Assembly: GCF_021869535.1 (NCBI RefSeq)
Contig: NW_026262701.1
Span: 41,915,278 to 41,979,277, forward strand
From: Mytilus californianus
Taxonomy: Eukaryota > Mollusca > Bivalvia > Mytilida > Mytilidae
Length of the DNA: 64,000 nucleotides
Direction: 5' to 3'
Every line of letters starts with the position of its first letter. Positions within the stretch are counted from its first letter, which is position 1. Below, piece after piece: positions 10,401 through 23,887 of the stretch. The notes below the pieces were generated by a model. That model made no database searches and was not told the DNA's origin. It saw only the letters and a program-made list of their open reading frames with translations. Position numbers and translations under genes: made by a program.

Positions 10401-12880
10401 GAGTATAAATTAATAATTAATTTGTAAGATTCTTGGAACATCAAATGCCACCATGGCTAGGTACTGTCAGAGCACAACTTGAATAGAGATGACCAGAACT
10501 TTAGGTAACATATTTTTCTGTTTTTTTATGTGTGGTTTCTACGTAGAAGCAGAAAGTAAATTTGAACTTCTCATTTTGAACTGGACATAAATTTAAGAGC
10601 ACATTTAACTACAATAAGGGGAAGTAACTCACTAAAGTTTCAATTGACTAACATTCCAAAGAAACTATCCAAAGATTTAATTCCTTAAATCAGCTTATTA
10701 ACATCAAAACTTATCATAGATGCATGCTAATTTTCTTTTTTTTTTGAGAATTTTTGCCATAGCCAGATTACCTAATTCAATACCTAGAGGCCCCACTAAA
10801 CCAGAATCATTCACCTAATTTTATGCTTAAATCTGACAACAGAGCCAAATCAATGGCCCAAGCTAACAGAGAATTATCTGTTTAGGTGATCTATTAAAGT
10901 ATTATCAAAGTGGGAAAGGCATGATGTGCCAATCCAAAGTTCAGGTTAGAAATTAACATGCTTTGAATACGAGTTGTGCTCTATAATGCCATGTATTTGG
11001 CTACTAAATAACAGTAATATCTCAAGATTTAAACACATAAATAAACCCATTTTAATAAGTATTTGGCTACTAAATGACTGTTATATCTCAAGATTTAACA
11101 CTTAAATAAAACACATTATTACATACTTTTTATATTGTATTTTTAATTAGTTATAAATATTCAAACTAATAATATTTTTTTATTTCATACTCATCAAATA
11201 AGAAAATAGAAAATATACTGCATTAAGACAAGATCATTGCTCCGTTTTTTTATTTTAATTTTAATATTTATTACGACATTCTCGATACATTTTTTCTTGT
11301 TTATTTAGCAATATTTTATTGAGCGTTGTACTGCAGTGAACATAGATTTATTACCAAAATTTAACGCTGCTACACAGAATACTTTTTTTGTTCTTATCAA
11401 GACACGAGTTATGTCCTTCACTGGAAAGGCTTGTCAATTATGCGTGCCTTTATGACGACATTTACCAGATAGAGGGAATCGCCTGTATCCCTGCTCCATT
11501 AAAGTTCATCAAGGGTCTTCGTGATCGTCATTATGCAGGATTATCAATATTAAGAATTTAATATTCCGAATAATTTGTGCAACATAGCATCATATTTATT
11601 CAACCGCTAGCTCAACATGGGAAGGAAGTGACAACACCCCCTAAACGCACGAATGATGTTCACTAAAACCAAAGTTTTTGACGAAAATGCAATGAACTCG
11701 AAGATGGTCTATTGTCTTAAATGCAGGATTGAATAAAGATTGACCGTAAATTTTACACGGAGGTAACTACTGTGATAACAGTTTGTTTATAACATGTTTG
11801 TAGGTTATACATGTACTGCATGTCACAAAATTAAAAGATTTACCTTTTCGTTTTGTTAAATACGGTAACAAAAGCCTTTTTGTGCGCTTTTTTTATAGAA
11901 GCCTTGATTGCATAAGAAGCTGTATTTGTATTTTTTATAGAAGAAAATCCTTTCCGATAAACAGAATACCGATTTTTCCATACCGAAGTCAATTAGCAGC
12001 TCATTTTTTCCAGAAGGATTATTATTTTCTTTTTTTTATTATGCCTTCTCGTACTATGCTGTTGACTCAGATAACAAATTATAAAACAATTGTTTATAAA
12101 TTTTTTTATAAGCAAATTATTTCTGTAGAAAATTTTTCAAATTTTTGTTTTTATCAGCATGTTATTACCTCAAGTATTTCAGTATCTTGTATATAGCATT
12201 TCTAAATATTCAAATTAAAATTTGAAACTGAACCATGTTTTTGCATTAAAAATCACGTACTCGGGTAAGTTTTATTCATAGCCTTTTATCTATTTATACA
12301 TTTCATATAGTACACAGAAAGGAGTACCGTTAGTTGATCTTTGTCTTTCTCGACATCCTGTCTTTCTTCTTGAATCTTCCAGCGTTGATGCTTCAGGATA
12401 CTCGTTTGGGATACAATGAAATCAGCAAACATTAAGAAGCAAACTTAATATTGTAGTAATAGATATAGGCTTTCATCTTTTTAGCAAGGAATAATGATGT
12501 ATACATTTAAGACATGCAGTCTAAAATATGTGATTTTAAAGAAAATTTCTTACTTTGAATCCAAGTGAATATCACATCAACAATAATTGTTTGATTGGTG
12601 GCTGTTTTAACATCCAGTTTCAAATTATGAATATTTTCCCATAATTAAATTAAAAGGATATTTGTTTAGTTATATTGGATGGTTATACAATGACAAAAAT
12701 GTACCAAACAGCACTATTCAACATTTTTCATTTTGAAATGTGAATTACTTCTTTATTCTAACGTTATTGGCAGATAAGCATACCTTGAAATGACGTCATT
12801 GGTTTGTGAAGTACAAACTTTATGCTTTAAAACAAAGCAATGTCTAATATCATATTTGAAATAAAAGAAGAATATTCTTG
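7474..12880. other. Gene-poor AT-rich sequence
   Basis: No exon with convincing splice signals was found. Open frames at 9138-9326 and 11882-12196 have low-complexity compositions and no recognisable domain. A duplicated segment (ggctactaaatnac followed by atctcaagattt) occurs at about 10999-11030 and 11062-11095. Confidence 0.4.
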
Positions 12881-13340
12881 TGTCCATGGGACACAGATGC
12901 CCTAGCTTGTAAATATACTGCAAATTCAGCATTTTTTCCCGTTTATAAAGGGACATAACTGAGAATGGTGAAAGTAATGCCACCCAAATTTGAACTTGAT
13001 CCGTGTTTGATGGTAATAAGCAAATGGGTAAAAGTTTCATAAAATTTTGTTGAGACAAAGTCAAGTTAGAATGTGGAAATGGAAAATTCAGCATTATTTT
13101 CATTCATACAGGGACATAACTCAAGGTGAAAGTAATGCCACCTAAATTCTAACTTGATCTGTGTTTGGTGGTAATAAGCATTGTGTCCAAATTTCATAAT
13201 ATTTGGTTGAGGTAAAGTAAAGTTTGAGTGTGGAAACAGCAAATTCAATTGTTGAGACAAACCTCGAGTTAGAGAATGGAAACCAATTTCATGACATACA
13301 GACAAGGGTAAACCTTAATGGCCCCATAGCCTAGCGGTGT
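12880..13340. repeat. Tandem modules related to composite repeat B
   Basis: Two modules share gggacataact, gaaagtaatgccacc, aaattt/c-aacttgatc, gtgtttgrtggtaataagca and agagtgtggaaa-type segments about 150-170 bases apart. They end at cggtgtgggcataaaa. Related modules occur at 15.72-15.97 kb. Minus-strand open frames here are repeat translations. Confidence 0.6.
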
Positions 13341-14539
13341 GGGCATAAAAAACCAAAGTAGGTTTGTAAATCATAGTATAGTTGTATTTTAATTGAAAAG
13401 TTAAAATATTAATCTTGTTTAATGCAGACTCGGGAAAGGAAGATAATCTTTTTAATTTACAGAAAGAGAATCAAGTATATGTTTGGTTTGACATTGGTTT
13501 TCTTGCTACATAAGCAGGGAAAAAGATTGACAGAGGCGTAGTAGCCCAGGCTACTAAGTTTTGGGCTAGGCCTCGAACTTTTAACTGGAAATATCCATAA
13601 TGCTTGTAATAAATCTTTTTTGTTTGGGCAGGTTGAACCTTAGATGGAAAATATCAAGCCTTTTTGCCTGATAATAGCAACACAAAAAGAGGTCCAATAC
13701 AATATGGGAGTCCATAATTTGTTGGGTCAATACAATTATTTATGCCTATCATGTCAAGTGCATTTGTTTCAGTAGAGTTAACAAAGGAAATTATCAATTT
13801 ATCTGTTTTGCTATCATCAGGGGAAAAGAAACAAACTTACTTTATTGTTCCTTATGCAGTTTCCCCAACTTTAATTATAGCATAAATGCTTTTAGGATTT
13901 TTGTGTACTTAGGAAGTTGCTGTCTCATTGAAGAAAACACCACATCTCTCTTGACACATATCCAGCAAGTATAAAAAAAAGACAAATGTCCAACAAGATC
14001 AATTGATATCGGACATTCATCAGATCATATTGACCTTATTCTTTTACTTGTTAGTTCTACTTCTTTTATTCAGTTACCAGTCTTGTCCACTGAAGAATCA
14101 AGAGTATGCATATATTGAATTTATTTCTACTTTAATTAACAAATATCTGACATTCATTAGTTCATATGAACGTAAAAAAAAATCATTATTTTTCAGTTCT
14201 ACTTATTATTCCAATAATAAAAAAAAAAGGATAAAACCATCTCAAGTTTCTTAACACCTTATCTTTTTTTTTCTGTGAAAATATGATGTTGCCAATAACT
14301 ATAACCATTTCCTCTAAAAATTAATCATTATTGAAGGATGCTGCAAATATAGTTTAGTAATGATTTCTTTCACAGTGTAAATAACTAACTAGTACTAACT
14401 CCATTTTATTTGCTTTATATTATTAATTTAGCATAACTGTATCCAACAACCAAACGTAGTCTTTAGTGTTTATGTTATTTGTTTTTTGCTTGGTATCGAT
14501 CTGATAAGTTAAGCCCTTTTCAACTGATTTTTATAAGTC

Positions 14540-14880
14540 TGTTATTGTGTCGTGGTGTAACACAACTGCCCCAGGTTAGGAGAGGGTTGGGCACCTGCAA
14601 ACATGTTTAACCCGTCCACATTCTGTATGTGCCGGTCCGATGTCAGGAACATGTAATTCAGTGGTTGTCGATTGTTGCAGTATGTCGTTTGTTTTCCTGT
14701 ATTGTTTTGCATAAATCTTGGGGGGCCTTTTATAGCTTGCTATGCGGTATCGGTTTTGCTCATTGTTGAAGACTGTACAGCGACCTATAGTTGCTTACTT
14801 CGATGTAATTTGGTCTCTGGTAGAGAGTTGTCTCATTGGCAATCATTCAACATCTTCATATCTTTATATATTTACAAAAA
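14540..14880 (+). repeat. Interspersed repeat C, longest copy
   Basis: Contains caactgccccaggttaggag, ggttgggcacctgcaaacat, ttcagtggttgtcg, ggggccttttatagcttgct and atgcggtatcggttttgctc. It ends ggtagagagttgtctcattg, gcaatcattcaacatcttca. I recognise the series as a repeat abundant in mussel genomes. Fragments of its end lie at 7200, 16095 (inverted) and 19608. Three overlapping open frames across it are not supported as genes. Confidence 0.6.
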
Positions 14881-15098
14881 AGTATGATGCATTTGAAAAA
14901 AAGAAAGAAAAACAGATCACAGTCATTCAAAGATTTAAAGACTCAAATGGATGGGTTGTGCAGATTGTCTCTTAAACAATGTAAAATGGTCTTTACTGAA
15001 CATTACAATATAAAATGTGAAAATAGATCAAAAACTCAAATGGCAGGGTTGCACATATTATTTTTTTAACAATGGAGAAGGATCTATACTAAACATTC

Positions 15099-15685
15099 AA
15101 AGGAGTAGGTCCGGTAAGGGCCGATTTTGGCCTCAAATTTCAGGTTCATATGACGAAGGATTTTGGACACTTTTTGAACACTAAAGTGTCTATTTCAGTT
15201 GATTCTATTACTTTATGGAAAAGATTTTAACTGATTTAGTCATTAAAAACGCTCCGATTCAAGCTTAAATATGAAAAATATATCAAATATGCCAAAAATG
15301 TCACTTTTCAGATGGTTTTTGTCAAAAATGAAAGTGGCCGCATCCGTGTTCATCCTCAACCTTTATATATGTTATGTATTATCATCAAATACAACTTACA
15401 TTTCAATATTAAGAATGAACAAAAATGCGGCCACTTTCATTTTAGACGGAAACCGTCTAAAATTTAACTAAAATTCTAAAATTGTGAAGATTTCAGTAAT
15501 TTAGCACGACTAAAGGATGCTAGTACCCAATATATGTGCATTGTATTATCAAAAACAGCCCATATTTATGTAGCAGATGCATTCTTCTTACCAATAAATA
15601 TCTTAAAGTTTACATTTTAACAATTTTGTAAAACTGCTATATTTTGGGGCCAAAAAGGGGTCTTAATTACTCCACCTACTCCTTT
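15099..15685. mobile_element. MITE with 12-base TIRs and an internal hairpin
   Basis: Perfect terminal inverted repeats aaaggagtaggt (15099-15110) and acctactccttt (15674-15685) bound a segment of about 587 bases. Similarity continues inward (ggcc-rich segments on both sides). Inside, 15311-15353 and 15415-15457 form a second, near-perfect inverted repeat of about 43 bases (arms contain gaaagtggccgcat). No target duplication is clear. A 66-codon open frame spanning the hairpin is a by-product. Confidence 0.65.
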
Positions 15686-15714
15686 ATGGAAATATAAAAT
15701 GTAAAAATAAAAGA

Positions 15715-15975
15715 CGAATGTGTCTAAGGACATGAATGCCCCCGCTCAAGCTTGGTTTCTAGCATTGTGTAGGAGTTTTGTAAAATTTGCAATTAAGTTA
15801 TAAAGGGGCATAACTCTAGAACGGTAATGGACTAACTGCCCAAATTCAAACTCTGTCTGCAAGTTTTGGTTCTTAGCATTGTGTAGATTCATAAAATTTC
15901 GATCAGGAAAACTTAAGCTAGAGTGTGGAAATTAAAATGGGAAGGAAGGTCAAGGGTAACACTTAATGCCCCCTT
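15715..15975. repeat. Diverged tandem modules, B-like
   Basis: Shares aaggggcataactctagaac, aagttttggttcttagcatt-gtgtag, cataaaatttcgat and gagtgtggaaat with the 12.9-13.3 kb modules. No coding potential. Confidence 0.5.
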
Positions 15976-16084
15976 TGACTAGCAGATGGAAGGTGCATAA
16001 CCTCTATAGATGTGCCAACTCTCTGTGAAGTTTTAAAGAATTGGGTTAAATGCCAAAATTGTTCCCAATTTTTGAAAATATTCC

Positions 16085-16165
16085 TGAAAATCACTAAGTT
16101 CCCAATATAAAAATAAGATGTGGTACCATTGCCAATGAGACAACTCTCCACCAGAAACCATGAAG
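16085..16165 (-). repeat. Inverted tail fragment of interspersed repeat C
   Basis: On the minus strand it carries tggtggagagttgtctcatt followed by ggcaatggtaccacatctta, the same terminal block as at 14822-14870 and 7200-7262. Confidence 0.6.
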
Positions 16166-16199
16166 TTGAAGTTAACAACTATAGGTCACCATATAATCA

Positions 16200-17477
16200 T
16201 TCCATACACTAAAAATAGTTAACCTATTGCCTATAGTATCTGATAAACCCACTTAGCCATAAAACTTAACTGATCCACAAAATGGAATCCATTAGTAGTG
16301 GTCAGGTGAACCCTGTTTGATATACATAAAGACATTGCAAGGATCCCATATACCAAATATATTTATCCCATTACTCATAATAAAGGAGAAATTCACAATA
16401 CATTTCATTACTATACAAGTTTTAAAGCAGTCGCTGTACCATATACTAGTAAATAAGATCAAGGAAAATGTGCATGACAAATTGAAGCATCCAGGTCTTC
16501 TACCTTTTGAAATATAAAGTTTTATAAAATAGTTTACACCTCTTCCAGATTAGCATCTCCATGTCTCGCATTGTGCGACTTTCATCACAGGCAAGGCAAA
16601 AATATAACCTGGTTATTATTTAAATATAAGCAGATGTAATGAAATTTCTATTTAGACAACTATGCACCAAGGACTATAGGACTTGAAAGTGATATCTACA
16701 CATTTACAGATGATCATATTCATTTATTGCCTTCATAAATGAATATTTTCAATGTTGTATGTTAAGGTATGGTATATTTCATAGGTGAGCGTCATGGCAA
16801 TCAAAAAGTATAAATTCCTACACAGGCGAAATGATTATGGACGTTTTGATGACATTTTTTCTCTAAGACATATTTTGAGTACGTTTATTGGAATTACAAG
16901 TATCACAAGAAAGGTAATTTTTACAGAGTTTATTGGTTTGTAAACTCTGCCTTTCTCTTACAAACTTACCATAAACCTTTGGACTTCATTAAGTTTGGGA
17001 GTGAGTCCATCAAACTGTCACATCAATAAATTCCTTTAAAATAACTTTGAGGTAATCTATAAAAGGCCCCATTATATCAAATATGAAAGAAATAAAAATA
17101 GCGACTGACAGATAAATCAAAGTGCAAACTGATAACGACAGCCAAAGACCTCAAAATGACTAAGGCCTCTGGCCAGCTTGGGATATGTACTTAGATATGT
17201 GGCAAGTTTAATATGTATGTGAATGCTCAACCATCACCTTAATCTGGGACAGTGTTACAGCAACAATTCAATACTCGTATTTGTACATTGTTGGAAGTTT
17301 TGCTGAAGGTTTTTGCTTTCAATGTCATTGGTATGCTATACAATTCAATGAATATATTTCATTCAGTTTTTATATATAATAAAAAAAATCTCAGATATTT
17401 TGTTAATGCATGTATGTAATTGTAGAAGTCTTGAGTGCTTGGAGAATACAAGTGACCTTTCATGAATGCACTTGTAT
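16200..17477. other. No gene recognised
   Basis: AT-rich. Overlapping open frames on both strands at 16292-16517 show no conserved motif. No RNA gene was seen. Confidence 0.35.
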
Positions 17478-17645
17478 AATAAAATGCTCCGCTGGGGCGC
17501 AGCTTGATACGACCGCAGAGGTCAAACCCTGAACAGTTGGGGCAAGTATGGACACAACATTCAAGCTTGATACAGCACTGAATTTGGATTGTAATTAAAT
17601 ATTTGACACAGCATAGGTTTCTGACACAGAATGAAAGTGGTCTAA
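17478..17645 (+). mobile_element. Composite repeat A, solo head module
   Basis: A copy of the head module (ataaaatgctccgctggggc, gcttgatacgaccgcagagg, ending ctgacacagaatgaaagtgg) with no tandem array downstream. The 17603-17857 open frame begins inside it and is not supported as a gene. Confidence 0.7.
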
Positions 17646-18699
17646 GAACTTATAATTTTTTAATTTACCTATTCATATATGTGATGGACTGTGAAACTCA
17701 GATCAGGAGATTGGGAAATTTTGGTCAGGAGATTAGGACTCAGATCAGGAGGTTTTTAATCGACATAAATTTTGTCGTAAATGTAACCGTGTGCTGTAAA
17801 AATGGTCTTTTAAAGTGTGTTTTCTTCAACTTTCCATCCAATTTATTATGTTTATAGTACCCTTGTACTTATAAAGTTTCTCCATCTTTATATTTTACAT
17901 GTTCAATCTAACATTTTTTTTTTTTCAGTATGTTCTTTAAATTTTTTACTTCATATTCTATAAAACATTTATTGTAACCAGAACATTTGTTTAACTATCT
18001 GCAAATAGCTTTTGTTTGTTTTTTTTTTTTTTTTTTTTCTCTTTTAGCTTTTGTTTGCATACTCAGAAAATCATTCTAACTGTAAAACAAGGGTCATAGT
18101 TATTATATAAATTTCAATTTAAGCCTTGAAAGGAAGTATAGAATCCTCAAATAATTTTCAAATTATTATTTTTTTATTTGTCCTAAGACATTTAAAATCA
18201 TTTATTTACCATCCTTTTATGATTATTTGTTCAATTTATATTTTATTTATATTCTTTTAAAAATTTTCATTATTAAAAGGAAAGTAACTTAAAACAGGAT
18301 AAATCAAGGGAAGTAACCCAATAAATACACAGTTTTTGTTACACAACGGCAGTTAGCCTGAGGTAAAAAATCGTTGATTACCAGTATGTTTGACACCCAA
18401 GCTGACAAGTGAAGCCATATAATTATGCATGTTAATTGATTTACAGGTAAAATATAACTTCAGGTAATGTGAGTTACACCAGATGCCTGAGATGATATGT
18501 TGGGCAGAAATTTTTCATTCATGAAAAATTTCATACACGGGATATAATTTTCCTCTTCAACCGGAGGTCGGGAGGAGACTCCTGAAAACAGGATTATTGT
18601 ACTCCTGTCGGGAGGTTCACATGTATGCTATTCAAACCATATCATTATTATTTGCTTTTAAATATAAATCAGAAATAACCAATTTAAAATGGAAAATTT
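17646..18699. other. AT-rich, homopolymer-rich; no gene
   Basis: Contains a poly-T run at about 18016-18038 and long A/T tracts. No exon was recognised. Confidence 0.35.
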
Positions 18700-19606
18700 T
18701 AAAGAAAAAAAAGGAAAAAAAAATCCCCCCCCAAAATTTTTTGAACCCCCTTATGATTCATCGCCCCCACACTCAATCCCAGCTTTCCCTTTGTGGTATG
18801 GTACCTTGCAGTACAATTTTAGAGAGATCCATTCACTTGAACACAAGTTATTGTCTGGAAACTAGAAAAATGCTTGTTTTTTTGTCCCTTTTTGGCCCCT
18901 AATTCCTAAACGTTTTGGGCAATTACCCCCAAACTCCAACCCAGCTTTCCCTTTGTGATATGGAACCTTGCAGTACAATTTCATAAAGATCCATACACTA
19001 ACACACAAGTTATTGTCCTGAAACTAGAAAAATGCTTGTTTTTTGCCCCATTTTGGCCCCTAATTCCCCAAATTTGGAGGAAATTACCCCCAAAAATCAA
19101 TCCCAGTATTCCCTTTGTGATATGGAATCTTGTGATACAATGTCAGAGAGATCCATACACTAACACACAAGTTATTGTCATGAAACTAGAAAAATGCTTG
19201 TTTTTTGCCCCTTTTTGGTCCCTAATTCCTAAAATTTGGAGGCAATTACCCCCAAAATCAATCCCAGCATTCCCTTTGTGATATGGAACCTTGTGGTACA
19301 ATGTCAGAGAGATCCATATACTTACACACAAGTTATGTCTGGAAGTTACAAAAATGCTTATTTTTGGCCCCTTTTTGGCCCCTAATTCCTTAACTGTTAG
19401 TACCATAACCCCCAAAATCAATCCCCACCTTCCTTTTGTGGTATTGAACCTTATGGTAAAATTTCATTGAGATCCATTCACTTAAACTAAAGTTAGAGTG
19501 CGAAAACTAATGTGTATTCGGACGACGACGCCGGACGACGACGACGACGCCAACGTCATACCAATATACGACCACAAAAATTTTTTTGCAGTCGTATAAA
19601 AATAAG
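18700..19606 (+). mobile_element. Composite repeat B, copy 2 (longest core)
   Basis: A C-rich start (cccccttatgattcatc) is followed by four to five modules of about 125-155 bases. The modules share tttttggcccctaattcct, caattacccccaaa, tccctttgtgatatggaacc, gagatccatacacttaca and cacaagttattgtc. The end carries a gacgacgac run and the hairpin atacgaccacaaa / tttgcagtcgtat with ataaaa. Open frames on both strands repeat the same peptides (for example LEKCLFFAPFWPLIP) and are repeat translations. Confidence 0.8.
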
Positions 19607-20609
19607 GAGATGTGGTATGATTGCCATGGTCATATTACCTTTCTCAGGCATTATTGAGCACCGCAGTTTCCTTATAAGAATTAAAAATTTTGGTATAGTT
19701 TCAATAAAAAAAAGTATTAATAAATTACCCAGAATTTACCTGAATAGGATTTTGAAAAGATACTTTTGAAGTTCATGCAATTTATTTAATAGATGATGAT
19801 TAAATTGCAGAACACCTTATATCATAAATATTTGATTTTAAGACAACATTTGGAGGATTAATTGTTTCCTTATTAAATGCACTTTTTACTTATTTAGATC
19901 GCTTCTTTTTTTGTGTAATTCAAGGAATTTACAATGATCTACTCTTTTTTAGAGCCCTTTGGTCTCAGCCATGTCTGTGTCTCACCAATAATCAGAGAAC
20001 AAGAAAGAGAACATCTAAAGACCGCCATACTTTCTAAACATTCAACTTATTGTATAAAATGTAACTCCTTTAAATGTAGTATCTCAGCATAGAATTTACA
20101 ACAGACATTGATATCAATTTCTTTATTTTTCATACAATGGCCTTTTTTCAATGATGTTAAAATTTGGTGCTAGATTTTTGAGACTTCTGAATGATTCAAC
20201 ATGCTTTATATGCTACAATGATATTTCCTACAAAAATATGTATGACAAATAGGATTTTTTATAAAATCATAACAATTCTGATATTTTGATATTTCAATTA
20301 AAAAAATGTATGTTATAAAATCTCACCAAAGATGCAATATTAATATTTTCAGGTTGTCAGTGATTCTTAAGTTTTTTCAGGGAATACACAGAATAAACAG
20401 CAGTAATGATACCTTTCCCACAATAAAAATCAACACGACAAGTAGCAAAGTTTTCAGATTTTGACTTCTATAAAAGTCTGTGATGTATTGTATAATGTTC
20501 TTAACTTAACATTTTAATATCTCTTATGTAAACTGGATGCAAAAATATAAAATTTTGACTGAAATATGGACTTTGTTTATATAATTATCTTCATACAATG
20601 AACCTTTAC
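19607..20609. other. Gene-poor sequence downstream of the NCOA5-like gene
   Basis: A fragment of repeat C (aaggagatgtggtatgattg) lies at 19608-19627. Otherwise AT-rich with no exon recognised. Confidence 0.35.
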
Positions 20610-21431
20610 AATGATTTTCAAATGGTTTATTGGAAGATCAACAAGATGGATGAATTAAGTAAAATCATTTCTTAATCTACAATAAAATGACAGTTCTAGT
20701 GTGATAAACATGATTCTGTACACAATCGATAATGCTCTAATGTTTTTGACAACTTGTTGACAGGTGAAAAATGTTCATTAACAAACAAAAATATAACAGC
20801 AAACAAACAAATAATATAATACATACACATTATCTTATAATAAATGTTAATTGTTAATGATTTCTTAAATGTTCTGGTACCTTGGAAATAGTGAGCAGAA
20901 AATGAAATAAGCTATTGTTTGATACAGACTAGAAATGTGAACTAACCATGCTCAAAGAAGACACAAAGGAAAATGCCTAAATTCTCATTCAACTCCCTTA
21001 ATAAATTCAAACAGACAATGTTTAAAACATAATTTTACTATTTTCAAAGTGTCGAATATAAAAATCAATCTTTTTTTTTCTTTCAATGGTAAAAAATTAA
21101 AAATCAAGGCGGACTCGGACGAGAATGTAGGATAGCTTCTTTTATGGCTGTATGTGTTTTTTCTTTCTTTCTTTCATTACACTTACTCTGAATCATTTTT
21201 TCATTCAACTATATATATTATGAGTAAACAAATCCTTCAATGAAAATCTTACATTATAAATTGGTAAATCTTTCAAGTATACAATGCCTTTTCTCGCTAT
21301 CTTGATATTTCTTCATTTGCAGGATATGTTGAAAATACTTCAAGTCATTACACTTTATCCATGTTAGACAAATTAAAGCACTGTTACTACATAAATGTAA
21401 CTAAAATGTCACAATAAAATAACAAGTCTCA
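20610..21431 (-). other. NCOA5: Probable 3' UTR of the NCOA5-like gene
   Basis: Downstream of the stop at 21432-21434 (minus strand) the first good AATAAA is the complement of tttatt at 20626-20631. That gives a 3' UTR of roughly 800 bases. It is AT-rich with a short (ctttt/cttt)n tract near 21155-21175. The exact cleavage site cannot be read from sequence. Confidence 0.45.
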
Positions 21432-21919
21432 TCAGTATTGTGGAGGTGGCCGTCTGGGTGGTATTCCCCCTGGATTTGACATTCTCATAGGTTGTCCACC
21501 AGCACCACTAAAGGGAGGTCTGACTCCTTGCTGCATGCCCATAGACTGTCCCCTGGGAGGATAGCCTTGATTTTGCCCCATTGATGGTTGAGGCTGAGTA
21601 TGTTGACTGTCACGGCTGGTTATAGCAGCTCCGGGTTGTAATGGGTTCCCAGGAGCATGTGACAATGTCTTTAACAAGTTAGGACCACTTTGAATGAGAT
21701 TATCTAAAGCTTTCTGAACATTGGGGTTATCCAGATTGATGAGAGACGACATTCCCCCTGGTGCTTGTCTACCATCCATAGATCCATTGCCCTGGGGCTG
21801 TTGTGATAATCCTACCATGCTTCCTAGTCCTGGTCCTTCTCCTGGCCCATTTAAGATACTTAATATTTTAGCCTGTAGATCTTTCTGTGTATCAGGTTTT
21901 GGCTCTCCTGCACCATAAC
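21432..21919 (-). CDS. NCOA5: NCOA5-like, last coding exon (C-terminus)
   Basis: The acceptor ctgcttttag precedes GT-TAT-GGT; entry phase 1, stop TGA. It codes for residues about 557-718 of the inferred protein. The segments KDLQAKILSILNG and NLDNPNVQKALDNLIQSGPN match the human NCOA5 segments around QAKILSLFNSG and NPSVQKALDTLIQSGP as I remember them. The rest is rich in Gly, Pro, Gln and Met and ends RRPPPQY. In the minimal transcript it joins directly to the exon at 29077-29379 (A+GT gives Ser). It could equally join the candidate cassette at 23888-25570, because both upstream donors leave one base of a codon. Confidence 0.92.
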
Positions 21920-23887
21920 CTAAAAGCAGAAAACAAACATCTTAGTTCTAACTTTCCGTCCGTTTATTAATGTTTATACAGACTTTGAAAGCTTACAAGT
22001 AAATCTTTTTAATCATGTTTTATTTTACAAAGAACATTTGGATATATGATAGCCATATCTCTTTGAGGATGGAATTACAAGTCAATGTTAAGGCTCCAAT
22101 TAAAGAAAATTAGTAAGATATATAGTTTACAAAATTTTTGCTGCTGACATAATTGAGGAAATGAACATATTGTAAGGCTATGTGAAAGATCCTGATGTGT
22201 TCTAGACCAATATAATAAGCTGAATATTTTACAGTAATCATGGTAAAAGCTTGCAGTCATAGGTCCTTACACCATATATTACTGTCGTTAAAGCAACTGA
22301 GGCAACTTAACTTTGCGCTAATGTGGAATTTCTAGGTGAATATTCAACTCAATTACTTTGACATTAACTAATACACCATTCAGTGGATAGAGAATTTCTG
22401 AGTTATGTAAAGTAAAGCATAATGAAAGCATTTTAAAATAGTTAGAACCTATAATATGATATAAGGTTACTTTGTACTGAACCAGATGTCCAGTAAAACT
22501 CTGAATACATTATGACATACATTATTATCTGTTGAAAGAAATTTTTTTATATATCTAAGGAATTGTGCATAATGGCAATACTTTATAAAAGAAACTCTTT
22601 TATTCAGGAAACACAAATACAGGGCAACAGATTAAGCCTAAGGATGGGCAAAATAAAAATGTGTTTAATCATATGAATGCACCTTTGAAGCTCCATGTTT
22701 TAGGCCTTGAAATGGCCATAGATTTTGATAGATACTTAAAAAGTATCTGTCAACCAAAATGATTCTGAAGCAGCTTCATAGCTGCTTACAAGGGTAACTT
22801 AATAAGCTTGCCATCTAAATGACTACAAAGCAGCTTCAAATCTGCTTTTTTACTTGCAATGGTTTATTAAGCTGATGGTAGCACCACCAAGGATTGTACA
22901 GCGAATACATATTACAGTACCATGTAACTTTTTCAGACCTCGTATGCTGAATACATTAGCACAAAATGCAATAAGTATAGTTTTTTTATTTCAATCAGTG
23001 ACTGATTGAAGTTCACATTTTCATGATCTGTGAATCTATACAAGATTCAAGACCAATAGTGTTGGTGGTTCATGTTTTTATAATTATGAAGGGGCCTCGG
23101 TGAACATTGCTTGCACACGATTGCTGTGCACTATTTACAACAATAACTTTTTCCTCTTCTTTTTGTGTTGTGTTTTGAACTTGCTCAAACAAGTGTTTTT
23201 GGTCTTTGTACAAAACAGCCTCTAGGGGCACCCAAATTGGCAAGAAAGAATTTGTTTAAGACACCATATTTCATTTGATGCAAAGGTAAAAAAAAGTGTG
23301 CCTCTACTTTAAGGCAAATATTTCTATGGAAGCATATGACACCTACTTTAGTGATCTCAAACTAAATGGAACTGTCATAATTTATCAAGTGAAAAATTAA
23401 AGTCAAAATATATTTAAATCATGTCAATACTGGTTTTGGTATTGGCATCATTGACTTACATATGCTGAGTTTTAAGGCCTTCCTTTAACAGGAAGAAGGA
23501 CTTTTATTTGTGTCTGTACGTGTATTGGTATTACTGTATAGGGTATCGTTGGTTGTTGTTTGATTAACTTCCAATGGCAAACTTTTATGCATATTCAGTA
23601 AGGCAACATTGAATAAGATGGATAGCAATCGTTATCCTGTTCTTTCTCATTGTATTGGCAACTTGTATGTATACAAAATGACAGAATTTTTCCAAAATAA
23701 GAAATTGGGTTCAGTTTTTAAACACTTTTTAAGGGATCAATTTTCATTATAGTACCTGATAAAAACTTTAATTGAGGCCCCTTAATAATGTCTGTTAATG
23801 TACAAATAACATTTACAAGATCTAGCATGTATTCTTTCTTTCCTAAAAAAAATAGCAATACATTTGTCTGGTTAACTTTAATCTTAC
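21920..23887 (-). other. NCOA5: Intron between cassette and last exon
   Basis: No further exon was recognised. If the cassette donor at 23887 is not used, the cassette frame runs on to a stop at 23718. That would give an alternative C-terminus of about 56 residues. Confidence 0.5.

Noticed and set aside
12320-12420. Possible minus-strand exon (QRWKIQEERQDVEKDKDQL)
   Set aside because: An open frame with a charged, helical look, but no convincing acceptor or donor and no neighbour to join.
18955-19421. Open frames with repeated LEKCLFFAPFWPLIP peptides
   Set aside because: They arise from composite repeat B modules and recur at 43.9-44.2 kb on both strands.
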